From contig JAOAPW010000485.1 in NCBI GenBank assembly GCA_025463105.1, positions 1-7,814 of the forward strand: DNA of 7,814 nucleotides. The letters run 5' to 3'. The translations under genes were made by a program, and so were the position numbers. This document shows, in pieces, positions 1 to 6,808 of the stretch. The notes beneath the pieces were generated by a model, which was not told the origin of the DNA, ran no database searches, and worked only from the letters and a program-made list of their open reading frames with translations. Numbering within the stretch: the first letter of the stretch is position 1; each line of letters opens with the position of its first letter. The DNA is from Candidatus Acidiferrum typicum. Lineage in GTDB: Bacteria > Acidobacteriota > Terriglobia > Acidiferrales > UBA7541.

Positions 1-47
1 GATGGTCACAGCGTTAGCTCCGCTCTCGCGCCGTACTTGTGATTGAG

Positions 48-1103
48 ATGAAAAGACAAGCGCTACGCATCGTAATTCCTATCGTGCTATTCGCCGTTGC
101 CGCGGCCTGGGCGCAGCAGTCGCCAGCCCCTGCGCAAGCTCCGGGGCAAGCTCCGGTTTCGGGGGACAAGCAGGGAACGATCGTTCGCAACGTTAACCTG
201 GTGGATGTATTGTTCAGCGTGGTGACCAAGCGCGAAAAGCTGGTCACCGATTTGAATAAAGAGGATTTCAAAGTTTTTGATGACGGCGTTCAGCAGGAAA
301 TCTCTTCTTTCAGCCAACCAACCGATCTGCCTCTTCGCATCGGCATGGTGCTGGACACATCCAATAGCATTCGTGACCGTTTGAAATTCGAGCAGGATGC
401 CGCGATCGATTTTCTGTTTAACGCAATACGTCGCGGGAGGGATCAGGCCTTCCTGATGACCTTCGACGATGGTCCCCAGGTCATCAAAGATTTCAGCGGT
501 GATTCAGGCGAGCTTCGCGACACGATCTTGAAGCAGCGTGCCGGCGGCGGTACGGCGCTGTACGACGCGGTTTACGCCGCCAGTCAGCAATTGCTGAATA
601 AATCTCCTCTACCTGCTGGCCCGAATACGGATGTGCGCCGCGTGCTGGTGGTGATTTCCGATGGCGATGACAACAGCAGCAATCGTTCGCGCGGCGCGGC
701 CGTCGAGATGGCGCAGCGCGCCGGAGTGATCATCTATTCGATCAGCACGAGCACCGAATGGGTAAACATCGACGACGAGCGCGATCCCGCGAAACGCATC
801 AATCGCAAGTATGAAAAGGGCGAGGGCGATCACGTTCTCGAGCAGTTGGCCCTGGAAACCGGCGGGCGCGCGTTTTTTCCTTATCGAGTCGATGATCTCG
901 GGCAGTCGTTTCTGGACATCGGCGACGAATTGCGCCATCAATATGCTCTGGCTTACAGTCCCGGGAATCGCGCACCGGATGGACGATTCCACACGATTCG
1001 CATTCAGGTTGGTCGAAAAGATCTGATCGTGCGATCACGCAAAGGCTATTATTCTGTGCCAACGTCTCCGTCGCCCGTGCCGCCTGCGCCAGCGAATCCT
1101 TAG
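48..1103 (+). CDS. Secreted VWA-domain protein (acidobacterial VWFA family), paralogue 1
   Basis: Encodes 351 residues from the ATG at 48. A GTG nine bases upstream in frame (39) is possible, but ATG gives a compact MKRQ n-region; neither has a clear ribosome binding site. Residues 1-22 form a signal peptide with likely cleavage at AWA|QQ, followed by a Pro/Ala/Gln linker (24-36), so the product is exported. Residues 44-95 are the family N-terminal segment with KEDFKVFDDG. The VWA domain spans about 97-295: LDTSNS supplies the DxSxS metal site (D103, S105, S107), GGTALYDAV gives T169, and VISDGDD gives D205, so the MIDAS looks complete. The C-terminus has the family pattern HQYALAYSP...RKGYY and a Pro-rich tail. 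Family membership (TIGR03436-like) is recognised from the motifs; the ligand and role are unknown. It converges with the next gene across 166 bases. Family call confident, function not. Confidence 0.93.
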   Translation: MKRQALRIVIPIVLFAVAAAWAQQSPAPAQAPGQAPVSGDKQGTIVRNVNLVDVLFSVVTKREKLVTDLNKEDFKVFDDGVQQEISSFSQPTDLPLRIGMVLDTSNSIRDRLKFEQDAAIDFLFNAIRRGRDQAFLMTFDDGPQVIKDFSGDSGELRDTILKQRAGGGTALYDAVYAASQQLLNKSPLPAGPNTDVRRVLVVISDGDDNSSNRSRGAAVEMAQRAGVIIYSISTSTEWVNIDDERDPAKRINRKYEKGEGDHVLEQLALETGGRAFFPYRVDDLGQSFLDIGDELRHQYALAYSPGNRAPDGRFHTIRIQVGRKDLIVRSRKGYYSVPTSPSPVPPAPANP

Positions 1104-1155
1104 ATCAATTCCTCACGGCAGATTGCGACGTCAACTGTTTCTTCCTATGCTGTCA

Positions 1156-1174
1156 GCGCAGGAATCTGCGCGTT
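1156..1174 (+). terminator. Weak candidate terminator between convergent VWA genes
   Basis: A perfect 6-bp GC-rich stem (GCGCAG/CTGCGC, 1156-1161 and 1166-1171) with a GAAT tetraloop lies 53 bases after the first VWA stop and is followed by only GTTT. The short T tract makes termination uncertain. No better plus-strand hairpin is visible in the 1104-1269 gap, and no clear minus-strand terminator for the facing gene was found there. Confidence 0.35.
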
Positions 1175-1269
1175 TCGGTAGCGCCGGCACCACAAACCTG
1201 CCGAAGCACTGTGTAAGGGGTGGGAATTAGAAGCTGCGGAAAATGATTGTGCGCCTTCGTGACGCAAAA

Positions 1270-2202
1270 CTACTTGGTCGGTGCGTAATACCCGCGACGC
1301 GCGAGGGCGGAATAATCCTTGTTTTTCATGTCCACCCTGATTTTGCGGTAGCTGCCATCTCGCGCCTTATTGGACGGGACATAGCCGATCGTGTATTGGC
1401 TGCGCAACTCCTCGGAGATCTGATCGAAGGCCTGCTCGAGATTTTTCTCGTTGCGCACCACGATCATGCGCCCGCCGGTTTCGTCGGTAAGCTTCTTGGC
1501 AACTCCCTGGTCGCCTCCGTCGGCGGCAATCAGCAGAATGTGGACGACTGTGTCTGTGCGTTGAGCCGCTTCGATTGCATCCTGCAACTTCAACTTGCTT
1601 CCCGTGTCTTCCGCGTCGGTCAGAATGACCATCGCTTTCCGGCCGGCTTCATCGGCGAGCTTGTCGTGCGCGGCGAGGTAGACGGCGTCATAAAAATCGG
1701 TGCCGCCATTGTTGCGGCTTGTCGGAACCGGTCCCTGCCCCACACCACCCGCCGCCGCATTTCCCTGGGCGCGGTTAATGGCGCGGTCGAGCCGAGAATG
1801 GTCATCGGTGAAATCGGCGAGAAGGTCCACATCGAGATCGAACGTCATGACCATGGCCAGATCGCCCTTGCGCATCACGCGCCGGAGGAAGCGCGATCCC
1901 ATTTCCTTTTCGATCCCCAGCATGAATTCCTCGCTGCCGCTGGTGTCAATCAGCAGACCGAGAGTGATTGGAAGATCCGACTCCGCGGCGAAGTTGGTGA
2001 TTTCCTGCGCCTGGCCATCCTCAAAGACCTGAAAGTCATCAATCTTCAAGCCTGTGACGATGGCTTTATGTTTGTCGCGCACGGTGGCGAAAATGTTCAC
2101 CAGGTTAACTTGAACGCGAATCTGTCCCGGTGGGGCGGCATAGACCAGGCCCGCGGCAAGGGCTGTTACGCACAGAACTGAGAGTGCCGCTCGAATGCGC
2201 AT
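1270..2202 (-). CDS. Secreted VWA-domain protein (acidobacterial VWFA family), paralogue 2
   Basis: Encodes 310 residues. The frame stays open upstream to 2424, but that would overlap the divergent gene and bury the signal peptide. The ATG at 2202 sits 8 bases after GGAGGAG and begins MRIRAAL with a hydrophobic export signal to about residue 22 (VYA|AP), so this start is chosen. It lacks the Pro/Gln linker of its neighbours. Residues 27-80 are the family N-terminal segment with IDDFQVFEDG. The VWA domain (about 80-265) carries IDTSGS (D86, S88, S90), GGTDFYDAV (T168) and ILTDAED (D196), so the metal site looks intact. The C-terminus is SQYTIGYVPSNKARDG...RRGYYAPTK. It is the most compact and canonical of the three. 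It converges with paralogue 1 and diverges from paralogue 3. Its binding partner and role are unknown. Confidence 0.94.
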   Translation of the reverse strand: MRIRAALSVLCVTALAAGLVYAAPPGQIRVQVNLVNIFATVRDKHKAIVTGLKIDDFQVFEDGQAQEITNFAAESDLPITLGLLIDTSGSEEFMLGIEKEMGSRFLRRVMRKGDLAMVMTFDLDVDLLADFTDDHSRLDRAINRAQGNAAAGGVGQGPVPTSRNNGGTDFYDAVYLAAHDKLADEAGRKAMVILTDAEDTGSKLKLQDAIEAAQRTDTVVHILLIAADGGDQGVAKKLTDETGGRMIVVRNEKNLEQAFDQISEELRSQYTIGYVPSNKARDGSYRKIRVDMKNKDYSALARRGYYAPTK

Positions 2203-2310
2203 TGTATAATCTCCTCCGGCAACGTTTCGATCCGGTTGGATGCGGCGCCGGAATTTTAAGATGCGTGGGAGCATAGTGCAGGCTCCTGCGGGAACAGCGA
2301 CGAGACCCTC
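2203..2310. promoter_or_regulatory. Divergent intergenic region between VWA paralogues 2 and 3
   Basis: This 108-base gap must carry the start signals for both diverging genes. On the plus strand TTGGAT (2236-2241) and TAAGAT (2257-2262) resemble -35 and -10 boxes, but the 15-base spacing is short, so this is a weak promoter call. A small inverted repeat, GCAG/CTGC with a 4-base loop, lies at 2278-2289 in the leader of paralogue 3. No convincing minus-strand promoter was found. Confidence 0.35.
2211..2217 (-). promoter_or_regulatory. Ribosome binding site fixing the paralogue 2 start
   Basis: The minus strand reads GGAGGAG, 8 bases before the ATG at 2202. This strong Shine-Dalgarno match favours that start over upstream in-frame codons, and the encoded N-terminus is then a signal peptide. 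Confidence 0.85.
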
Positions 2311-3408
2311 ATGAATTGTACACGAAAAATTCTGTGCGCCGGACTCGCGCTCTGCGCCGCTGGAGCAGGCTGGGCCATGCCGCAAGCGCCGCAACAAGCC
2401 CCGCAAGGCGCGCCCGCTTCTCAATCTCCCGGCCAGGCTCCCACTCTACAAGGGCCGGATCCGCGCGCGCGCATACGGACGACAGTGACGCTGGTCGTCG
2501 TGCCCGTCACGGTAAAAAATGGCGCGGGAGAACTGGTTAGCGACCTTGAGCAGAAAGATTTCCGAATTTTCGAGGACGGGATCGAGCAGCAGATTTCCTT
2601 GTTTTCAATCGATGCATTTCCACTGTCGGCAGCCGTGTTGATCGATGACGATTTGAAAAGGAGTTCGGCGGACCGCGTGCAGAAGACGCTCGAGACTTTG
2701 GCGGCGGGATTCAGCCCGTCCGACGAAGTTTCTCTCTGGCGTTTCGATGAGGTTCCCGAACTCATCTCCGAATCAGGTTTTATAGCCGATAATGACGCGC
2801 TTCTTACGCAGCTGAAGCGAATCGATCTCAGCAGCTCTTTCCCGGGAGTCGGCTCCGCGGTGATGACCGGCGAGCCGCGCGTGAACACGCAGTCGCCGAC
2901 TGGCGCTCCGAAGCGCTCGGCCATGTCGATGGGGCACCCGAATTACAAACACATTAACGATGCCATTTACGCGGCGGGGGAACAGTTGCGCGACCGTCCT
3001 CGCGAGCGGCGCAGAATTATTTTCCTGATTTCGGACGGGCAGAACGCCAAGAACAACACGCACAGCTATGATGAAACGCTCAAGCTGCTGCTTTCCGCCG
3101 ATATTTCCGTGTATGCCATTGGAGTCGGCGAAGCGAATCTCAACCGAGGCATTACTTTCCTTGGAAACAACATTCTCTCGAAATATGCACACGCGACCGG
3201 CGGAGATATTTTCTACGCGTCGAGCCGCGAAGATCTGGAAGGATTGTATCCACGCGTCTCCGAGCAGGCGCGCAATCAATACACTCTCGCTTACTCGGCC
3301 GCGAAAACCGATCACACGCAGCCCTATCACAGCATCGAAGTGCGCGTCGAACGCCCAGGTCTCTCCATGCTTGCGCGTGACGGCTACTACCTCAATGCGC
3401 TGCCGTGA
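2311..3408 (+). CDS. Secreted VWA-like protein with degenerate metal site, paralogue 3
   Basis: Encodes 365 residues from the ATG at 2311; the ribosome binding site is weak. Residues 1-22 are a signal peptide (GWA|MP), and 23-48 a Pro/Gln/Ala-rich linker that shares the PGQAP motif with paralogue 1. The family N-terminal segment includes QKDFRIFEDG (81-90). The VWA-like region follows, but where the paralogues have DTSxS this protein reads IDDDLKRSS (111-119), and the Gly-Gly-Thr loop is replaced by NYKHINDAIY (211-220). The SDG strand end is kept (D242). A roughly 30-residue insertion rich in Ser, Gly and Pro lies at about 175-208. The C-terminus is NQYTLAYS...RDGYY. From known MIDAS chemistry, canonical metal-dependent binding is probably lost while the fold is kept. 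A structural or partner-subunit role is inference only. Confidence 0.92.
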   Translation: MNCTRKILCAGLALCAAGAGWAMPQAPQQAPQGAPASQSPGQAPTLQGPDPRARIRTTVTLVVVPVTVKNGAGELVSDLEQKDFRIFEDGIEQQISLFSIDAFPLSAAVLIDDDLKRSSADRVQKTLETLAAGFSPSDEVSLWRFDEVPELISESGFIADNDALLTQLKRIDLSSSFPGVGSAVMTGEPRVNTQSPTGAPKRSAMSMGHPNYKHINDAIYAAGEQLRDRPRERRRIIFLISDGQNAKNNTHSYDETLKLLLSADISVYAIGVGEANLNRGITFLGNNILSKYAHATGGDIFYASSREDLEGLYPRVSEQARNQYTLAYSAAKTDHTQPYHSIEVRVERPGLSMLARDGYYLNALP

Positions 3409-3412
3409 CGCT

Positions 3413-3486
3413 GTGGCGCCGGCGCCTCGCCGGCGATTCTGATTTTTTAACGAGACAGAAATCCGCCGGCGAGACGCCGGCGCCAC
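3413..3486. repeat. REP/BIME-like inverted repeat pair
   Basis: Two 23-base GC-rich arms (3413-3435 and 3464-3486) are inverted copies matching at 22 of 23 positions. Each arm also folds alone: GCCGGCG-CCT-CGCCGGC at 3418-3434 and GCCGGCG-AGA-CGCCGGC at 3465-3481. The outer ends are GTGG and CCAC, like the GTRG head of REP sequences. Pairing extends inward through GATTCTG/CAGAAATC with a bulge. Two inverted REP units are the classic BIME layout, often spread by RAYT (REP-associated tyrosine) transposases; none is encoded here. It starts 4 bases after the paralogue 3 stop and may also help terminate or stabilise that transcript. The T6 run (3443-3448) sits in the central loop. Confidence 0.75.
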
Positions 3487-3509
3487 GAAAATCCTCGCGC
3501 GTCGACAAA

Positions 3510-3531
3510 ATATTTTCTCGCGAGATATTTT
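3510..3531. other. A/T direct repeat flanking a CTCGCGAG palindrome
   Basis: ATATTTT occurs at 3510-3516 and again at 3525-3531, on either side of the perfect palindrome CTCGCGAG (3517-3524). AAAATAT (3507-3513) also pairs with the second copy. The element is much more A/T-rich than its surroundings and lies 45 bases upstream of the -35 box at 3576. It could be an operator or an upstream binding site; no known regulator motif is recognised. Confidence 0.3.
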
Positions 3532-3575
3532 TTCCGTCATCATCTAATTCGATACGAGCCTTCCGGAATTTTTTC

Positions 3576-3604
3576 TTGACTTCCATTCCATTCACTCGTA
3601 AAAC
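3576..3604 (+). promoter_or_regulatory. Sigma70-like promoter for a candidate small RNA
   Basis: TTGACT (3576-3581) and TAAAAC (3599-3604) are separated by 17 bases, preceded by a T-rich stretch at 3569-3575. Initiation about 7 bases downstream would fall at 3611, exactly where the first stem-loop of the downstream structured region begins. No coding gene follows in this direction before the terminator at 3726-3764. Confidence 0.55.
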
Positions 3605-3610
3605 GGCTTA

Positions 3611-3764
3611 AGCGAGTCAATGTGGCGTTACTCGCTGCTCCGAGGGGAGAATGGTTCACGGAGCGATTGCGCGAACGAGACACACACGGGAAACGCCAGA
3701 CGGCCACACGGCGTGAACGTTTCCAGCGGGGCACTCGCCACGGCGAGTGTCCCGCTTTTGTTTT
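3611..3764 (+). ncRNA. Candidate structured small RNA, about 154 nt, unknown family
   Basis: Back-to-back stem-loops fill the interval. Stem 1 is AGCGAGT/ACTCGCT (3611-3617, 3630-3636). Stem 2 is GCTCCG/CGGAGC (3637-3642, 3659-3664), abutting stem 1 with no gap, with a purine-rich loop containing AGGGGAGAAUGG. Stem 3 is GGAAACG/CGTTTCC (3689-3695, 3718-3724) with inner CC/GG pairing. Stem 4 is the terminator hairpin. A promoter precedes it and a T-rich tail ends it. Open frames crossing the region (for example from 3620 and 3622) have no ribosome binding site, run through the terminator and resemble no known family. It does not look like 6S RNA, tmRNA, RNase P or SRP RNA. That it is a transcribed RNA gene is inference; orientation is supported by the T tract. 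Confidence 0.5.
3726..3764 (+). terminator. Strong intrinsic terminator
   Basis: A 14-bp stem (3726-3739 with 3742-3755) closes on a 2-base AC loop, with a single G-U wobble, followed directly by TTTTGTTTT. This is a textbook Rho-independent terminator on the plus strand. On the minus strand the same hairpin lies about 29 bases after the helicase stop but lacks a T tail, so it may only protect that 3' end. Confidence 0.8.
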
Positions 3765-3783
3765 CTACTTCAATTGCGGGAAA

Positions 3784-6771
3784 TTATTCTTCGCCGGAGG
3801 CGCTGGCGGCCGCGCCTTGTTCCCGCGCGGGACAAATGGATTCGTAATCGCAGAACTTGCATGAGTAGCCTGGCCTGGCAGGAAAATTTCCTGCGCGAAT
3901 ATCGGCGGCGGCTTCCTGAATCTCCGCGCGAACTTTGTTGAGTTTCTTGTCATCGCGTGATGCGCTGGCGGTCTGGTTCGTTTGCAGGTTGTAGAACGTG
4001 AGCCGCAAGGGATTCCAATCGAACATTTCGTGGGCCGCGAGAGCGTAAACGCTCAGCTGCAGATCTTTTTTCGCTTTGTCCTCATCGCGCGGCCTGCCCG
4101 TTTTGTAATCCACGATTTCTTCCTCGCCCGGGGCCAGACGATTCACCTGGTCCATCCGTCCGGTGAGGATGACGTTATTTTCCATCGGCAGCTCGAACGG
4201 CTTTTCCTGCGCGATCACGTCGGGAGGCGAGGCCAGCGTACTCGCGTGGAACGCCCGCAATTGTGTGATGCCATCTTTCTTGTATTCCTGTTCCTGATAG
4301 TCGTCCTCGAAACCGGAGGAAGTCCATTCAAGCTCGAATTTTTTCTCGACTTCCTCAAAGGGCAACGCTCGTCCCTTGGCCAGTTCGCCGATGAAGTATT
4401 TGATCGTGTTGTGCATTACGCTGCCGAAACTAATGGCGGCAGCGGGACCGCCTCGCAATCTCCAGGCGCGAGAGAACAAATATTTCTGGGGACAAGAGTC
4501 CAGCGTATCAATGCCCGAAGGACTAAGTTGCAAAGGCTCCGCAACGGGCGGGCGATGCGAGACGGCCCACTCCGTAATTTGCGAACCGATTCGCGCGGTG
4601 TTCTTGGGCAATTCAAAAAGTGTCGGCGAAATATCCGGAGTAACAGCGGAGTCATTCGCAGGAGCCGGCGCAATCTGTTCGATGTCGCGGCGCTTGATTT
4701 GCGCATCCATCAGAATGTCGTCGAGAAATGGCGAGGGCTTGGAACGTTTATTCGCGACTGTATTGAGCGTCAGGCGATTGCGCGCGCGCGTGACGGCCAC
4801 ATAAAACAGGCGGCGCTCCTCCTGGATATGAAAACTCCCGTGCGGCTGCTCTTCCTTGATCAATTCGGCGGGGAATTCGAGCACGCGCGGCCTTTCTCCC
4901 GCTGGGAACCCGCGGTGGATTAATCGCAAAACGTAGACGTTATCGAATTCGAGTCCCTTCGCGGCGTGGACGGTCATCAATTGCACAGCATCGCCGGGTT
5001 CCTGTTCCAGATTGATTGTGCCGCCGGCCTGCTCGAAATAATCCAGATACTCGACAAATTCCTTGAGGCGTTGCGTTTCGCTTTTCGGCTGCCAGTCGCG
5101 GACAAATTGCGCCAGCCGGTCGAAATATTTGCGGTCTTCCTTCGAGACAGCGGAGCCAATCTTCAATGCTTTGGCGATCTCGTCAAATAATTCGGCTGCC
5201 GTGAGGCGGTACGCTTTCTTTCGCAGTTCGGTGATCAGCTCGACGAGTTCTCCCGCGTGGCGCTCGCCTCCAGAGAAGGGAAGTTCGCCCTGAGCGGATT
5301 GCACGGTGTCCCAAAGAGACGCGCCTTTGCTCTTTGCTGTGCGTTCCGCGAGACGCACGAGGTCACTCGCGTCCAGCCCCCACGCAGGCATGGCCAGCGC
5401 GCGCGCGCAAGCGACATCGTTCGACGGCTGATCGATCAATCGAAGATACGCGATAACATCCCGTACAAGCCGGTGCGAAAGAATCGATAAATTTTTAATG
5501 ACGAACGGAATCTTGCGCGCCTTGAGGACCTCCACCAGCTTATCGCGATGCGAGTGGCCGCGGTAGAGCACGGCAAAGCTGCGCCACTTCGCTCCGGCAC
5601 GATGCAGCCGCTCGAGTTCACGTGCGACCCACTGCGCCTCCGCCTCATTCGATTCGTGCGTTACGATCCGCACTTTTTCGCCATCTTCGCGAACAGCCGT
5701 CAGCGGATACTCGGGGATATTATTTGGTTTTTCATTGTGACGGATGGCCTGGCCCGCGACGCGCAGAATTCGTCCGGCTGAGCGGTAGTTAAGAGTGAGA
5801 GGGCGAAGCAGGCCATCCCTGCCCGAGCGTGAGCCGGCGAAGCGGTTCAGAAAAATCGTGAAGCTGCCGAAGGATGCTCCGCGAAAACGGTAAATCGCCT
5901 GGCGATGATCGCCGACGACAACGAGGTTGGGGCGGTCGCCGGTCAGCAGCCAAAGCAACTCAAGCTGCGCGATGTTGGTATCCTGAAATTCGTCGACCAG
6001 AATGTAGCGATAGCGCGCGCGGAGCTTTTCAAGGAGCGCTTTGTCTTCGCCAATGCGCACGACCGCGTCCATGATTTGCGTGCCGAATGTCAGCAACTTG
6101 CGTTCGCGCAGCAGCAGATCGCTTGCACGGTAAGCCCGGGCGATTTCCAGGAGCTTGGCGATTTCCAGATCGCGAACGGAGCGTTCGTCTTCGGGCATGG
6201 CGCCGCGAACGCGCCGGAAATTCTCGGCCTGCTCGTCAGCATATTTTTGGTAATCGTCCGGCGAGACGAGTTCGTCCTGGCAACGCGAGAAAAATTCCAC
6301 GAAGTCGCCGAGAAATTGTCCCGGCTCGGCCAGGCGCCGGAACTGGTCAAGCTGCAGAAGCGGAAGATTACGGCGAAGCAAAATCCAGTGGTCGATCTGG
6401 TCAATCGGCTTGAGATCTGGATTCACTTCCTGGAGCAGCGCGTTACAGAACGCATGGAAGGTGCTAAGCGTGACTGCCTCGGCGCGCTCGACGGCAGATT
6501 CGCCGCTCTCGCGGGCCGCCGCCACCACGCGATATTTCATTTCCGCGGCAGCCTTGTCGGTGAATGTCAGGCCAAGGATTTCCGTTCCGGTGAGCTCGGG
6601 CTGGGTTTCGAGCAGATAACGGATGCGCTCGGTGATGACGCGCGTCTTCCCCGTGCCCGCGCCGGCCACAACCACCAGCGGTCCCGCACCATGATGTGCC
6701 GCTGCGCGCTGCTCCGGGTTGAGCTGGATTCCCGGTGCGGGAGCGAGAGCGTAGTCAAACAGGTCAGCCAT
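3784..6771 (-). CDS. UvrD/RecB-family helicase fused to a Fe-S PD-(D/E)XK nuclease
   Basis: Encodes 995 residues and should unwind DNA with ATP and cut it, as in recombinational repair or DNA end processing in the cytoplasm. Superfamily 1A helicase motifs run in order: Q motif LNPEQ (17-21), Walker A GAGTGKT (37-43), Ia LTFTDKAAAEM (68-78), Walker B DEFQD (260-264), III GDHRQAIYRFRGA (287-299), IV LNYRS (327-331), V TVHAAKGLEFD (600-610), VI RRLFYVAVTRAR (653-664). The nuclease follows: C760, H787, GRMDQ (D874), VDYKTG (D888, K890), QLSVY (905-909), then C971, C974 and C980. The C...CxxCx5C set matches Fe-S nuclease domains of AddB/AdnB type. All key residues are present. ATG at 6771 has AGGA 9 bases upstream (6781-6784). 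AdnB-like is the closest architecture I recognise; no partner subunit is in the window. Long open frames antisense to it are shadows. Confidence 0.96.
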   Translation of the reverse strand: MADLFDYALAPAPGIQLNPEQRAAAHHGAGPLVVVAGAGTGKTRVITERIRYLLETQPELTGTEILGLTFTDKAAAEMKYRVVAAARESGESAVERAEAVTLSTFHAFCNALLQEVNPDLKPIDQIDHWILLRRNLPLLQLDQFRRLAEPGQFLGDFVEFFSRCQDELVSPDDYQKYADEQAENFRRVRGAMPEDERSVRDLEIAKLLEIARAYRASDLLLRERKLLTFGTQIMDAVVRIGEDKALLEKLRARYRYILVDEFQDTNIAQLELLWLLTGDRPNLVVVGDHRQAIYRFRGASFGSFTIFLNRFAGSRSGRDGLLRPLTLNYRSAGRILRVAGQAIRHNEKPNNIPEYPLTAVREDGEKVRIVTHESNEAEAQWVARELERLHRAGAKWRSFAVLYRGHSHRDKLVEVLKARKIPFVIKNLSILSHRLVRDVIAYLRLIDQPSNDVACARALAMPAWGLDASDLVRLAERTAKSKGASLWDTVQSAQGELPFSGGERHAGELVELITELRKKAYRLTAAELFDEIAKALKIGSAVSKEDRKYFDRLAQFVRDWQPKSETQRLKEFVEYLDYFEQAGGTINLEQEPGDAVQLMTVHAAKGLEFDNVYVLRLIHRGFPAGERPRVLEFPAELIKEEQPHGSFHIQEERRLFYVAVTRARNRLTLNTVANKRSKPSPFLDDILMDAQIKRRDIEQIAPAPANDSAVTPDISPTLFELPKNTARIGSQITEWAVSHRPPVAEPLQLSPSGIDTLDSCPQKYLFSRAWRLRGGPAAAISFGSVMHNTIKYFIGELAKGRALPFEEVEKKFELEWTSSGFEDDYQEQEYKKDGITQLRAFHASTLASPPDVIAQEKPFELPMENNVILTGRMDQVNRLAPGEEEIVDYKTGRPRDEDKAKKDLQLSVYALAAHEMFDWNPLRLTFYNLQTNQTASASRDDKKLNKVRAEIQEAAADIRAGNFPARPGYSCKFCDYESICPAREQGAAASASGEE

Positions 6772-6808
6772 CGAAAATCATCCTGTAAGGAACAGTAACA
6801 CAGGCCAA

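Noticed and set aside
1243..2181. 312-codon open frame on the plus strand antisense to VWA paralogue 2
   Set aside because: It mirrors a real gene with signal peptide, ribosome binding site and VWA motifs; its own translation has no recognisable domain and arises from GC-rich codon bias.
2203..2424. 74-codon N-terminal extension of VWA paralogue 2
   Set aside because: It would overlap the divergent paralogue 3 by over 100 bases and place the signal peptide internally; the ATG at 2202 has a strong GGAGGAG.
3443..3448. T6 run as an intrinsic terminator for VWA paralogue 3
   Set aside because: The run begins 8 bases after the left hairpin and lies in the loop of the larger palindrome, so the geometry is not that of a normal terminator, though partial termination is possible.
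3413..3486. CRISPR or transposon terminal repeat interpretation of the palindrome
   Set aside because: Only two inverted units with a 28-base centre, no spacer array and no transposase; a REP pair explains it better.
3392..3611. Short open frames on both strands across the REP-like palindrome
   Set aside because: Their sequences are translations of the repeat (AGVSPA, AGETPAP strings); no ribosome binding site or conserved protein is evident.
3620..3953. Overlapping 62-80 codon frames in the gap and helicase 3' end
   Set aside because: They read through a strong terminator into the antisense of the helicase gene and lack start signals.
3982..4923. 313-codon plus-strand open frame antisense to the nuclease part of the helicase gene
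   Set aside because: The opposite strand encodes fully conserved helicase and nuclease motifs; this frame has no ribosome binding site and no family resemblance.
5905..6798. 297-codon plus-strand open frame antisense to the helicase N-terminus
   Set aside because: It covers the antisense of Walker A and B motifs and extends into the leader; it is a shadow frame.
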